Of a DNA stretch of 64,000 bases, positions 35,253-43,632 are shown one piece after another; positions within the stretch are counted from its first letter, which is position 1; every line of letters starts with the position of its first letter. Position numbers and translations under genes: made by a program. The DNA lies in the NCBI RefSeq assembly GCF_000266905.1, contig NC_018027.1, positions 4,464,001 through 4,528,000 of the forward strand, read 5' to 3'. The stretch is from Mycolicibacterium chubuense NBB4. GTDB taxonomy: Bacteria > Actinomycetota > Actinomycetes > Mycobacteriales > Mycobacteriaceae. The notes beneath the pieces are model-generated. The model made no database searches. It was not told the origin of the DNA and was given only the letters and a program-made list of their open reading frames with translations.

Positions 35253-36773
35253 TCAGGCGGCCTGGTTGTCGGGTGGTGCGGGGCCGCCGGGGTGGTCGGT
35301 GTTGTCGGTGGTGGATGGGGTGCAGGACTGTGCGTCGTTGATGTCGTCGCCGCCCGTGGATTCGACCGGCGCAGCAGTGTTCGGGCCCCGGGTTTCAGGA
35401 TCCTCGGGTGGGTGGAGGAGTTTTTCGGGGCGGTGGTGGTAGTTGAGTCGGGTTTGGCCGGTGTCCAGGTGTGGGGGTGGGGTCCATTCCACTTCGCAGT
35501 GGTTGTTCATGTGGGTGGTCCAGCCGTCGGGTGTGACGCTGCGGTTGTCCGGTGGGCAGGCCAGGCCGAGGTCGTCGAGGTTGGTGTTGCCGCCGGCGGC
35601 CCAGTCGGTGGTGACGTGGTGGACTTGGCTGCCGTAGGCGCCGACGGTGCAGCAGGGTTTGGTGCAGCCGCCGTCGCGGGCGATCAGCATGATCCGCTGG
35701 GCGGGGGTGGCGATGCGTTTGGCGCGGAACAGGTTCAGGGCGGAGCCGGTGGCGTGGTCGAAGACGGCGAGGTAGTGGTTGGCGTGGCCGGCCATCCGGA
35801 TCACGTCGGCGATCGGGATCACGCTGCCGCCGCCGGTGACACCGATCCCGGCGCGGGATTCGAGGTCTTTCAGGGTGGTGCGGATGATCACCGAGGCGGG
35901 TAGGCCGTTGAGTCGGCCGAGCTGACCGCTCATCAGGGCGATGCGTCCGGCGGCGAGCAGGGCGTCGTGTTGGCGTTGGGCCAGGCTGCGGTGGTCGTTG
36001 TCGATCTGGGCTTGGGTCGGGGTGCCGGTGGTGCAGGGGTGGGGGTCGTCGGGGTTGCACATGCCCGGGGCGGCGTATTTGGCGAAGATGGCTTCCCACA
36101 CCGCCCACGCTTGGGGGTTCAGGGTGGCGGTCAGGTCGGTCATGGCGTCGCGGCGTTGTTTGTGTTTGACCACGGCGCGGGTGCGGGCGCGTTCGGTGTC
36201 GTCGGGTTCGGGGCCGTCCTGGTCGAGCAGGAACAGTGTGCGTTCGGCGGTGTCGTGGAGTTCTTTGGGTCCCACTCCGACCGCGGTGCGGACCAGGTCG
36301 ACCTCGAACTGCTCCCGGGTGGCGGTGTCGACGAAGCCGGGTAACCGGTGGACGGCTTTGCGGATCACCTCGACGTGCTCACCGTTGATCAGCCCCTGGG
36401 CCTGAGCGGCCGCGGTGGCCGGCAACACCGGCGGCAGCGAGGGCCCGGTCACGGCTTGGCGGGGCGCCAACAAAGCAGTGTCGGTCAGCCGGCGGTGCGC
36501 CTCGGAGGTGGAGATGCGCCACCGGAGGGCGAGCACGTCTTTCCAGGATTTAGCGCCCAGCTGCTGCGGGGTGGTCTCGGTTTGTAGGCGGGCCAGCAGC
36601 CGGTGCCTCACCGCGGGCAGCCGGCACCACAACGTCTCGAGCTCATCGAGCACCCCCACCAACTCCGCGGACGTCGCCAGGTCGATCCCGCAGTCGGCCA
36701 CCTCGTCGAAGGCGCCGAGCAACGCGGTGACCGCGCCCTGCAGATCCCCCACCACCATGCTTCGAACATACAT
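35253..36773 (-). CDS. HNH endonuclease / DUF222 (13E12-repeat family) protein
   Basis: 506 aa from ATG 36773 (ATG 36758 is an alternative). The N-terminal ~300 residues are the DUF222 helical domain (AFDEVADCGIDLATSAELVGVLDEL, LLARLQTETTPQQLGAKSW). The C-terminal HNH core is CCTVGAYGSQVHHVTTDWAAGGNTNLDDLGLACPPDN. The tail is Pro/Asn/Thr-rich. The family is greatly expanded in mycobacteria as 13E12 repeats and is thought mobile. It sits 25 bases behind ligD; the low-complexity, transposon-like placement suggests insertion next to NHEJ genes. Confidence 0.88.
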   Translation of the reverse strand: MYVRSMVVGDLQGAVTALLGAFDEVADCGIDLATSAELVGVLDELETLWCRLPAVRHRLLARLQTETTPQQLGAKSWKDVLALRWRISTSEAHRRLTDTALLAPRQAVTGPSLPPVLPATAAAQAQGLINGEHVEVIRKAVHRLPGFVDTATREQFEVDLVRTAVGVGPKELHDTAERTLFLLDQDGPEPDDTERARTRAVVKHKQRRDAMTDLTATLNPQAWAVWEAIFAKYAAPGMCNPDDPHPCTTGTPTQAQIDNDHRSLAQRQHDALLAAGRIALMSGQLGRLNGLPASVIIRTTLKDLESRAGIGVTGGGSVIPIADVIRMAGHANHYLAVFDHATGSALNLFRAKRIATPAQRIMLIARDGGCTKPCCTVGAYGSQVHHVTTDWAAGGNTNLDDLGLACPPDNRSVTPDGWTTHMNNHCEVEWTPPPHLDTGQTRLNYHHRPEKLLHPPEDPETRGPNTAAPVESTGGDDINDAQSCTPSTTDNTDHPGGPAPPDNQAA

Positions 36774-36798
36774 TCGACCACCGACAAATTCCGAGGCG

Positions 36799-39066
36799 TC
36801 ACTCCCACCTGACTTCGCCGGGCCCCTTGTCCGGCCGCAGTCCCCGCCAACTCGGTTGCCGCAGCCGGCCATCGCCGGTGCGCTCGCTGTAGCGCACCTC
36901 CCCCACCAACTCCGGCCGCACGAACGTGACCCCCTTCGCGTCTTGAGTGGGAAGCCGTGCACTGAAGGGCGATTCGTCACTGCGCAGCGGCGTGAGCGTC
37001 TCCTTCAGAGACGCGAGCTCCTTCTCGGTGAAGCCGGTGCCGACGCGTCCGACGAACTGCAGACCGCCCTCGCCGGGGATCCCGAGCATCAGCGCACCGA
37101 TTCCACTCGTGCGTCCGCCGTTGCCCTGGCGCCAGCCGCCGATCACGACTTCCTGCGTGTTCCACAGCTTGTCCTTGATCCACGACGACGAACGCCGGCC
37201 GGCCTGATAGGTGGAGTCCTTCTTCTTGGCGACGACGCCTTCCCACCGCTTCTTCTCCGCATACGCCAGAGCCTGCGGACCGTCCCCCTCGATCGCTGCG
37301 GGCACGATGAGACCACCGCCCTCGGCCAGGGTTTCGAGCACGCGCCTGCGGTCGGTGTACTTGGCGCGCATCAGGGAGCGCCCGTCCAGGTAGAGGATGT
37401 CGAACGCCCAGAACTCCACGCGGGTGGAGCGCGCACGGTTCTGCATCTCGCGAAAGCTCGGCACACCCGACTCGTCGAGCGCGACAGCCTCCCCGTCGAG
37501 GATCACGTGGTGATCGGCGAGATCCGCGGCGATCGCCTGGAACTGCGGGTACTCGGCGGTCACGTCGCGACCTCGCCGGGACCGCACCGTCAGCTTGCCG
37601 TGGTCGGCCTCGACGAGTATCCGGTACCCGTCCCACTTTCCTTCAAAAGCCCACTGCCCCTTGGACAGTCGCTCGACCGAGCCTTCGGTGGTCAGCATCG
37701 GCACCAGATCGGCGAACGTCGGGTGCTTCTGATCTTTCATCCGGTGCGCAAGCCAGTTCTTGCCATCGGTCTGGATCAACGCATAGCGGCCTTCGACCTT
37801 CTCGCCGTGCAGCGTGACGATGACCTCGCCGCCTTTGGCCGGACCGTCGGGCGGGTTGTCCCTGAACTTCTCGGTCTCATAGGTTCCGGTGTCCCAGACG
37901 TAGACCTGTCCGCCGCCGTATTCCCCCTTCGGGATCTCGCCGGCGAACGTCAGATACTCCATCGGATGGTCTTCGGTGTGCACGGCGAGGTGGTTGACCG
38001 ACGGTGTCTCCGGAAGGTTCTTCGGCACCGCCCAGCTGACCAGGACGCCGTCGCGCTCCAGCCGGAAGTCGTAGTGCAGACGCCGGGCATGGTGCTCCTG
38101 GATGACGAACTTGTCGTTGTTGCCGACCTCCGGCGACTGCTTCGGGACCGGCTCCGGAGTACGAGCGGTGTCGCGCATGCTCCGGTATGTCGTCAGCCGG
38201 TCGGGGACGGGTAGCGGGTCGTCGAGTTCGGCGAGCAGGTCGCCGTCTCGCTCGAGTCGGTCGAGCACCTCGTCGTAGGTCAGGTGACGCAGCTTCGGAT
38301 CCTCGATCTCCTCCCACGTTCTCGGTGCTGCCACGGTCGGATGCTCGCGTCCGCGAAGCGAATACGGCGCGATCGTCGTCTTGTTGCCGTTGTTCTGACT
38401 CCAGTCCAGGAACACCTTGCCGTCGCGCAGACTCCGGGTCATCGTCGCCGTGACGCGCTTGGGCATCGTCTGCTCGAGCTGCTGGGCGACCCGCTTGGCC
38501 AGCACGGAAGCGCCGCGCGAGCTGATCGGATCCTGCAGCGGGACATAGAGGTGCAGCCCCTTGCTGCCACTGGTCAGCGGGAAGGTCTGCAGTCCGATGT
38601 CGGTTATCAGGTCCCGCACCTCGTGGGCGACCTCGCAGAGCTGACGCATCGACACCCCCTCGCCTGGATCGAGGTCGAACACGATGCGCGTGGCCGGGCC
38701 CACCGAACCGGTGTCGTCGAATCGCCACTGTGGCACATGCACTTCCAGCGACGCCTGCTGCGCGATCCAGGCCAGTCCTTCGGCCGTGTCGATGACCGGG
38801 TAGGTGGTGGTGCCCGACTTGTGGACGATGGTGCCCCGGTCCAGCCACTCCGGGGCCGACGAGGCCAGTTGCTTCTCGAAGAACGATCCTTCCTCGACGC
38901 CGTTGGGCCAGCGCTTGCGCGTCACGGGCCGGCCGGCGATGTGAGGCAGCATCGCCTCGGCGACGCGCACGTAATACTCGAACACGTCACCCTTGGTGGT
39001 ACCCGTGGCCGGGTAGAGCACCTTGTCCGCGTTGGTCAGCTTCACCCGACCCCACCGATCCACCAC
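36799..39066 (-). CDS. ligD: Multifunctional NHEJ DNA ligase D
   Basis: 755 aa with the mycobacterial domain order. The polymerase domain (~1-290) has RWPNGVEEGSFFEKQ and catalytic RIVFDLDPGEG. The phosphoesterase domain (~320-470) has HHARRLHYDFRLERDG and HLAVHTEDHPMEY. The ATP-dependent ligase (~470-755) has the nucleotidyl-lysine K477 in FEGKWDGYRI, then ILDGEAVAL, WEGVVAKKKDSTY and SSWIKDKLW. It fills, trims and seals double-strand breaks with Ku. It is divergent from PfkB-ku, with only 41 bases between starts. Confidence 0.97.
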   Translation of the reverse strand: MVDRWGRVKLTNADKVLYPATGTTKGDVFEYYVRVAEAMLPHIAGRPVTRKRWPNGVEEGSFFEKQLASSAPEWLDRGTIVHKSGTTTYPVIDTAEGLAWIAQQASLEVHVPQWRFDDTGSVGPATRIVFDLDPGEGVSMRQLCEVAHEVRDLITDIGLQTFPLTSGSKGLHLYVPLQDPISSRGASVLAKRVAQQLEQTMPKRVTATMTRSLRDGKVFLDWSQNNGNKTTIAPYSLRGREHPTVAAPRTWEEIEDPKLRHLTYDEVLDRLERDGDLLAELDDPLPVPDRLTTYRSMRDTARTPEPVPKQSPEVGNNDKFVIQEHHARRLHYDFRLERDGVLVSWAVPKNLPETPSVNHLAVHTEDHPMEYLTFAGEIPKGEYGGGQVYVWDTGTYETEKFRDNPPDGPAKGGEVIVTLHGEKVEGRYALIQTDGKNWLAHRMKDQKHPTFADLVPMLTTEGSVERLSKGQWAFEGKWDGYRILVEADHGKLTVRSRRGRDVTAEYPQFQAIAADLADHHVILDGEAVALDESGVPSFREMQNRARSTRVEFWAFDILYLDGRSLMRAKYTDRRRVLETLAEGGGLIVPAAIEGDGPQALAYAEKKRWEGVVAKKKDSTYQAGRRSSSWIKDKLWNTQEVVIGGWRQGNGGRTSGIGALMLGIPGEGGLQFVGRVGTGFTEKELASLKETLTPLRSDESPFSARLPTQDAKGVTFVRPELVGEVRYSERTGDGRLRQPSWRGLRPDKGPGEVRWE

Positions 39067-39107
39067 TCCACGGTATTACCCGCTCTCCGACCGGTAGCGT
39101 CGAGACG
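39067..39107. promoter_or_regulatory. 41-bp divergent promoter between ligD and the PfkB-ku operon
   Basis: On the plus strand TAGCGT (39095-39100) is followed by 7 bases and the ATG of the kinase. On the minus strand TAATAC lies 6 bases from the ligD GTG. Neither start has a Shine-Dalgarno, so both transcripts are probably leaderless from overlapping promoters. Confidence 0.5.
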
Positions 39108-40040
39108 ATGAAGGCACTGGTCATCGGCGAAGCGCTGATCGACATCGTGACGCGTGACGGTCGGGTCATCGGCGAATACGTCGGCGGCAGTCCTCTCAAC
39201 GTCGCGGTCGGCCTGTCGCGGCTCGGCAGGCCGGTCGAATTCCTCACTCACATCGGCGACGACACCCACGGGCGACGGATTCGCGAACACCTGGAAAGCG
39301 CAGGCGTGCAATTGGTTTCAGGCAGCCAATCGGCGCCGCGCACACCGACCGCACGCGCCACCCTCGACCCGTCGGGGTCGGCCACCTACGCCTTCGACAT
39401 CGAGTGGCAGCTCAGCGGCACGCCGGAGGTCGCACCCCCGGTCGTCGTGCACACCGGTTCGATCGCCGCCGTGCTGGAGCCCGGTTGCCGGGCCACCGCC
39501 GCCCTCGTCGACACCTATCACCTCTCCGCGACGTTCACCTTCGACCCCAACGTGCGGCCGGCGCTGATCGACGACCCCGACGCGGCCCGCGCCCGCATCG
39601 ACCGTCTGCTCGAGCGAGCCGATGTGGTCAAGGCCAGCGAGGAGGACCTGCACTGGATCGATCCGACGCGCGCTCCCGAACAGATCGCCGCCTCGTGGCT
39701 CGCACTCGGGCCGTCAATCGTCGTGGTGACCAAGGGCGCAGCCGGGGCGGTGGCCATGTGCGCCGGCGGGACGGTGCGGATACCGGCCGGACAGGTCGAG
39801 GTCGTGGACACGCTCGGCGCCGGGGACGCGTTCATGGCCGGCCTGATCGACGCGCTGTGGTCGCTGGATCTGCTGGGCGCCCGGCGGCGTGCCGCGCTCG
39901 CCCGGATCGGGCCCGACGCGCTGACCACCGCCCTGCGAGCCGCCGCGCTCAGCGCGGCATTGACGGTGTCGCGTCCCGGCGCCGACTTGCCCGACCGCGC
40001 CGCCCTGGACTGGGCCGCCTCATCGGACATACTGGGCTGA
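39108..40040 (+). CDS. PfkB-family carbohydrate kinase
   Basis: 310 aa ribokinase fold: VIGEALIDIVTRDGRVIGEYVGGSPLNVAVGLSRLG (N-terminal GG signature), FDPNVRPALIDD, KASEEDLHWI and DTLGAGDAFMAGLIDALW (anion hole and catalytic Asp). The pattern is closest to fructokinases. It phosphorylates a sugar at the expense of ATP. It overlaps ku by the TGATG junction, an unusual partner for a repair gene. Confidence 0.9.
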   Translation: MKALVIGEALIDIVTRDGRVIGEYVGGSPLNVAVGLSRLGRPVEFLTHIGDDTHGRRIREHLESAGVQLVSGSQSAPRTPTARATLDPSGSATYAFDIEWQLSGTPEVAPPVVVHTGSIAAVLEPGCRATAALVDTYHLSATFTFDPNVRPALIDDPDAARARIDRLLERADVVKASEEDLHWIDPTRAPEQIAASWLALGPSIVVVTKGAAGAVAMCAGGTVRIPAGQVEVVDTLGAGDAFMAGLIDALWSLDLLGARRRAALARIGPDALTTALRAAALSAALTVSRPGADLPDRAALDWAASSDILG

Positions 40041-40951
40041 TGCGGTCCATTTGGAAAGGTTCGATCGCCTTCGGCCTGGTCAACGTTCCGGTCAAGGTCT
40101 ACAGCGCCACCCAGGATCACGACATCAAGTTCCACCAGGTGCACGCCAAGGACAACGGGCGCATCCGCTACAAGCGGGTGTGCGAGATCGACGGCGAGGA
40201 GGTCGAATACCGCGACATCGCGCGGGCCTACGACTCCGACGACGGCCAGACCGTGATCATCACCGACGACGACATCTCCACCCTGCCCGAGGAACGCAGC
40301 CGCGAGATCGAGGTCCTCGAGTTCGTCCCCGCCAGTGACCTCGATCCGATGATGTACGACAAGAGCTACTTCCTCGAGCCCGACGGAAAATCATCGAAAT
40401 CCTATGTGCTGCTGGCGAAGACACTCATGGAGACTGATCGCGTCGCGATCGTGAACTTCGCGCTGCGCAACAAGACGCGGCTGGCGGCGCTGCGCGTCAA
40501 GGACTTCAGCAAGCGGGACGTGATGATGATCCACACGCTGCTGTGGCCCGACGAGATCCGCGATCCCGACTTCCCGATCCTCGACAAGGAAGTCGAGGTC
40601 AAACCCGCCGAGCTGAAGATGGCCAGCCAGGTCGTCGACTCGATGACCGACGATTTCAACCCCGACCGGTATCACGACGACTACCAGGACCATCTCCACG
40701 AGCTGATCCAGGCCAAGCTCGAAGGCGGCGAGGCCTTCGCCACCGAGGAGCAGCCGCAGGAACTCGACGAGAGCGAGGACGTGTCCGATCTGCTCGCCAA
40801 GCTGGAGGCGAGCGTGAAGGCGCGCAAGGAGCAGAGCGGGTCGAAGGAACCGGCCAAGAAAGCGCCGGCCAAGAAGGCCGCGAAGAAGGCTCCGGCGAAG
40901 AAGTCGGCCGCCAAGAAGGCCGCCAAGAAGGCCCCGGCCAAGAAGAGCTGA
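40040..40951 (+). CDS. ku: Ku DNA end-binding protein
   Basis: 303 aa; starts at the ATG overlapping the kinase stop. Prokaryotic Ku core: MRSIWKGSIAFGLVNVPVKVYSAT, HQVHAKDNGRIRYKRVCEIDG, ARAYD..., LLAKTLMETDRVAIVNFALRNKTRLAALR and LWPDEIRDPDFPIL. The C-terminus (from ~265) is a Lys-rich tail of AKK/PAKK repeats, the DNA-binding extension found in mycobacterial Ku. It threads on DNA ends and recruits LigD, encoded divergently one gene away. Confidence 0.97.
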   Translation: MRSIWKGSIAFGLVNVPVKVYSATQDHDIKFHQVHAKDNGRIRYKRVCEIDGEEVEYRDIARAYDSDDGQTVIITDDDISTLPEERSREIEVLEFVPASDLDPMMYDKSYFLEPDGKSSKSYVLLAKTLMETDRVAIVNFALRNKTRLAALRVKDFSKRDVMMIHTLLWPDEIRDPDFPILDKEVEVKPAELKMASQVVDSMTDDFNPDRYHDDYQDHLHELIQAKLEGGEAFATEEQPQELDESEDVSDLLAKLEASVKARKEQSGSKEPAKKAPAKKAAKKAPAKKSAAKKAAKKAPAKKS

Positions 40952-41079
40952 GCCCAGAAGTAGGCCCCTGCGCGATCGGCCCGCGAATGCACGCATTGTG
41001 ACGAGATTCGGCCGAGATCCGTCAGAAACCGTGCGTTCGCGACGCAGGAGCGGCTAGACCCAGACCGCTCGTGACAAAT

Positions 41080-41093
41080 TAGAACGTGTTCCA
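41080..41093. promoter_or_regulatory. KstR-type operator (TAGAACGTGTTCCA)
   Basis: Matches TnnAACnnGTTnnA. It lies 31 bases upstream of the probable -10 element TAGCGT (41125-41130), which is 7 bases from the GTG of the SDR gene, so it would block the -35 region of a leaderless promoter. Confidence 0.7.
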
Positions 41094-41137
41094 GAAAGTG
41101 CCCACGGCCGCCGATGCGCCTTGCTAGCGTGTCGCCC

Positions 41138-41929
41138 GTGATTCTGGACAGATTCCGGCTCGACGACCAGGTGGCAGTGGTGACGGGAGCGGGCCGCGGC
41201 CTGGGCGCAGCCATGGCGCTCGCGTTCGCCGAAGCCGGCGCTGACGTGCTGATTGCCGCCCGCACCCAGGCACAGCTCGACGACGTCGCCGACCAGGTCC
41301 GCGCGGCCGGCCGGCGTGCGCACGTGGTCGTCGCCGACCTCGCTCACGCCGAGGACACCGCCGCCCTGGCAGCGCAGGCCGTGGACGCGTTCGGCCGACT
41401 AGACATCGTCGTCAACAACGTCGGCGGCACGATGCCGAACGCGCTCCTGGGCACGTCGGTCAAAGAGATGCGCGACGCGTTCGCGTTCAACGTGGCGACC
41501 GCTCACGCACTCACCACGGCTGCGGTGCCGCTGATGCTCGAACACTCCGGCGGCGGCAGCATCATCAACATCACCTCGACGATGGGCCGGCTCGCCGGCC
41601 GGGGGTTCGCCGCCTACGGCACCGCCAAGGCCGCGCTCGCGCACTACACGCGGTTGTCGGCGCTCGACCTCGCGCCGCGCATCCGCGTCAACGCGATCGC
41701 ACCGGGGTCGATCCTCACCTCGGCGTTGGAGATCGTGGCCAGCAACGACGAACTGCGCGAGCCCATGGAGAAGGCCACCCCGTTGAAGCGACTGGGCGAT
41801 CCGCTCGACATCGCCGCGGCCGCGGTCTATCTCGCCTCCCCGGCGGGCGGCTACCTGACCGGTAAGACGCTCGAGGTGGACGGCGGCATCACCTACCCGA
41901 ATCTCGAGCTGCCCATCCCCGACCTGTAA
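41138..41929 (+). CDS. SDR-family oxidoreductase (Rv0927c-like)
   Basis: 263 aa. NAD-binding [27 protein letters not shown], catalytic [12 protein letters not shown]er and [13 protein letters not shown]yr/Lys, and the C-terminal [16 protein letters not shown] 41138 is preferred because a -10 (TAGCGT) lies 7 bases upstream and the longer start would be part of the promoter. The KstR-type box suggests a hydroxysteroid or fatty-acyl substrate. The next gene, Rv0926c-like, starts 13 bases downstream, with GGAATCCCGAAGC between. Confidence 0.88.
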   Translation: MILDRFRLDDQVAVVTGAGRGLGAAMALAFAEAGADVLIAARTQAQLDDVADQVRAAGRRAHVVVADLAHAEDTAALAAQAVDAFGRLDIVVNNVGGTMPNALLGTSVKEMRDAFAFNVATAHALTTAAVPLMLEHSGGGSIINITSTMGRLAGRGFAAYGTAKAALAHYTRLSALDLAPRIRVNAIAPGSILTSALEIVASNDELREPMEKATPLKRLGDPLDIAAAAVYLASPAGGYLTGKTLEVDGGITYPNLELPIPDL

Positions 41930-41942
41930 GGAATCCCGAAGC

Positions 41943-43019
41943 ATGGCAATCAAAGTCGCGGCCGTCGGCACCGGCAACGTCGGCCGGCACGCACTCACCC
42001 AACTGATCGAGGACCCGCGCTTCGAGCTCACTGCCGTGTGGGTGTCCTCGGAGGCCAAGGCCGGCAAGGACGCCGCCGAGCTCGCCGGACTCCACGATCC
42101 GACCGGGGTGCTGGCCACCACAGACCTCGACGAGGTGCTCGCGACCGGACCGGAATGTGTCGTCTACACCGCGATGGCCGACAACCGGCTGACCGAGGCG
42201 CTCGACGACTACCGGCGGATCCTGGAAGCGGGCGTCGACGTCGTCGGCAGCAGCGCGGTGTTCCTGCAGTACCCGTGGGGCGTCCTGCCGGCCGACATGA
42301 TCACACCGATCGAGGATGCCGCCACAAAGGGCAACGCCAGCATTTTCGTCAATGGCATCGACCCCGGTTTCGCCAACGACCTTCTGCCGCTGGCACTGGC
42401 GGGCACCTGCCAGAGCATCCAGCAGATCCGCTGCATGGAGATCATCAACTACGACACCTATGACAGCGCGACCGTGATGTTCGATGTCATGGGTTTCGGT
42501 GGCAGCCTCGACGACACCCCGATGCTGCTGCAGCCCGGCGTGCTGAGCCTGGCCTGGGGTTCTGTGGTGCGACAGCTGGCCGCCGGACTGGGCATCGAGT
42601 TGGACGAGGTGACCGAGACTCACGTCCGCGTCCCCGCGCCCGAGGACTTCGACATCGCGTCGGGGCACATCGACAAGGGCACCACGGCAGCACTGCGGTT
42701 CGAGGTGCGCGGCATGAAGGACGGCGACGTGGCCGTCGTGCTCGAACACGTCACCCGCCTGCGCAACGACCTCTGCCCCGACTGGCCGCAGCCCGCGCAG
42801 GACGGCGGCTCCTAGCGGATCGAGATCACCGGCGAACCGTCCTACACCCTGGATCTGTGTCTGCGCAGCCCCCACGGCGACCACAATCACGCGGGTCTGG
42901 TCGCGACCGCAGCGCGTGTGGTGAACGCGATTCCGGCCGTCCTCGACGCATCGCCGGGAATCATGACTGCGCTCGAGTTACCGCCCATCACTGGCAAAGG
43001 TCTGTACGCTAAGCCGTGA
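41943..43019 (+). pseudogene. Rv0926c-like dihydrodipicolinate-reductase-fold protein with an in-frame TAG
   Basis: The N-terminal Rossmann part (MAIKVAAVGTGNVGRHALTQ, VGSSAVFLQYPWGVLPADM, VNGIDPGFANDLLPLALAG) continues to a TAG at 42813-42815. The same frame then stays open for 67 more codons (RIEITGEPSYTLDLCLRSPH to GLYAKP) and ends at a TGA at 43017-43019. The full span encodes 358 positions, the length I recall for Rv0926c. A single base change (for example TAC to TAG) explains it. It could be a decayed gene, an amber read-through or a sequence error; the product to the first stop is 290 aa. Confidence 0.8.
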
Positions 43020-43041
43020 ATCGGCTGGAAGGAACTAATCG

Positions 43042-43290
43042 ATGAAGGCTCGCCTGAGTACCCTCGCGGCTCTCCTCGTTGCCGGCGGCGCCTCCGTCGC
43101 GATCGCCGCCGCGCCTGCCGCACTCGCACAACCCGACTGCGTCCAGACCGGTGAGGGCGGCGGAATCCAGGGCGGCGCGAACACCGACTGCCAGTCGCCC
43201 GGCAACGCGCAGATCGATTCGACTCCCGGCGTGTATTCAGAGCCCTGGGAGGGTGGATATCCCTGGGGTTACGGACCGTTCGTCCTCTGA
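43042..43290 (+). CDS. Small secreted Gly/Tyr-rich protein
   Basis: 82 aa, with a Sec signal peptide (MKARLSTLAALLVAGG to AALAQ) cleaved near residue 29. The mature ~53 residues have two Cys and end EGGYPWGYGPFVL. GGAAGGA precedes the ATG. The next gene encodes a second peptide of the same plan. Function unknown. Confidence 0.75.
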   Translation: MKARLSTLAALLVAGGASVAIAAAPAALAQPDCVQTGEGGGIQGGANTDCQSPGNAQIDSTPGVYSEPWEGGYPWGYGPFVL

Positions 43291-43321
43291 TCCCTCTTCG
43301 GCGCCGGTGATCGGAGTGATC

Positions 43322-43552
43322 GTGTCGACTCTCGGACGTGGCATCGCCGTCGTGATCGCCGCCGCCGGCCTCGCCCTGAGCGGTGCGGCGGTGGCCGGTG
43401 CGACGCCCAAGTGCAGTGACGTCGGCAAGACGGTCACGTACTGCGAGACCAACGGCAGCACGCAACTCACCTCGACGCCGCCGCCCTTCAGATGGGGCGG
43501 CTGGCAGGGCGGGGGTTACTACCCCTTCGGCGGCTTCGGCTACTTCCCGTGA
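43322..43552 (+). CDS. Small secreted Gly/Tyr/Phe-rich protein, paralogous in plan
   Basis: 76 aa from GTG 43322; two in-frame GTGs (43307, 43316) are alternatives. Signal peptide VSTLGRGIAVVIAAAGLALS to VAGA; the mature part has two Cys (KCSDVGKTVTYCE) and an aromatic tail YYPFGGFGYFP. It mirrors the preceding gene (Cys pair, then Gly-aromatic tail). It lies 80 bases ahead of mntH. Confidence 0.7.
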   Translation: MSTLGRGIAVVIAAAGLALSGAAVAGATPKCSDVGKTVTYCETNGSTQLTSTPPPFRWGGWQGGGYYPFGGFGYFP

Positions 43553-43590
43553 CTTCGGCGGGCCGGTTGCCCCGCCGCGAAAGTTTCGTC

Positions 43591-43599
43591 TAGCCTAAC
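43591..43599. promoter_or_regulatory. DtxR-family (IdeR/MntR)-like half box upstream of mntH
   Basis: TAGCCTAAC equals the central nine bases of the mycobacterial iron box palindrome; the outer arms are weak. Its place, 33 bases before the mntH start, suits metal-dependent repression. Only a suggestion. Confidence 0.35.
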
Positions 43600-43632
43600 T
43601 TTCCTATTCGTTGATCCGGATAGGAGACGGGC

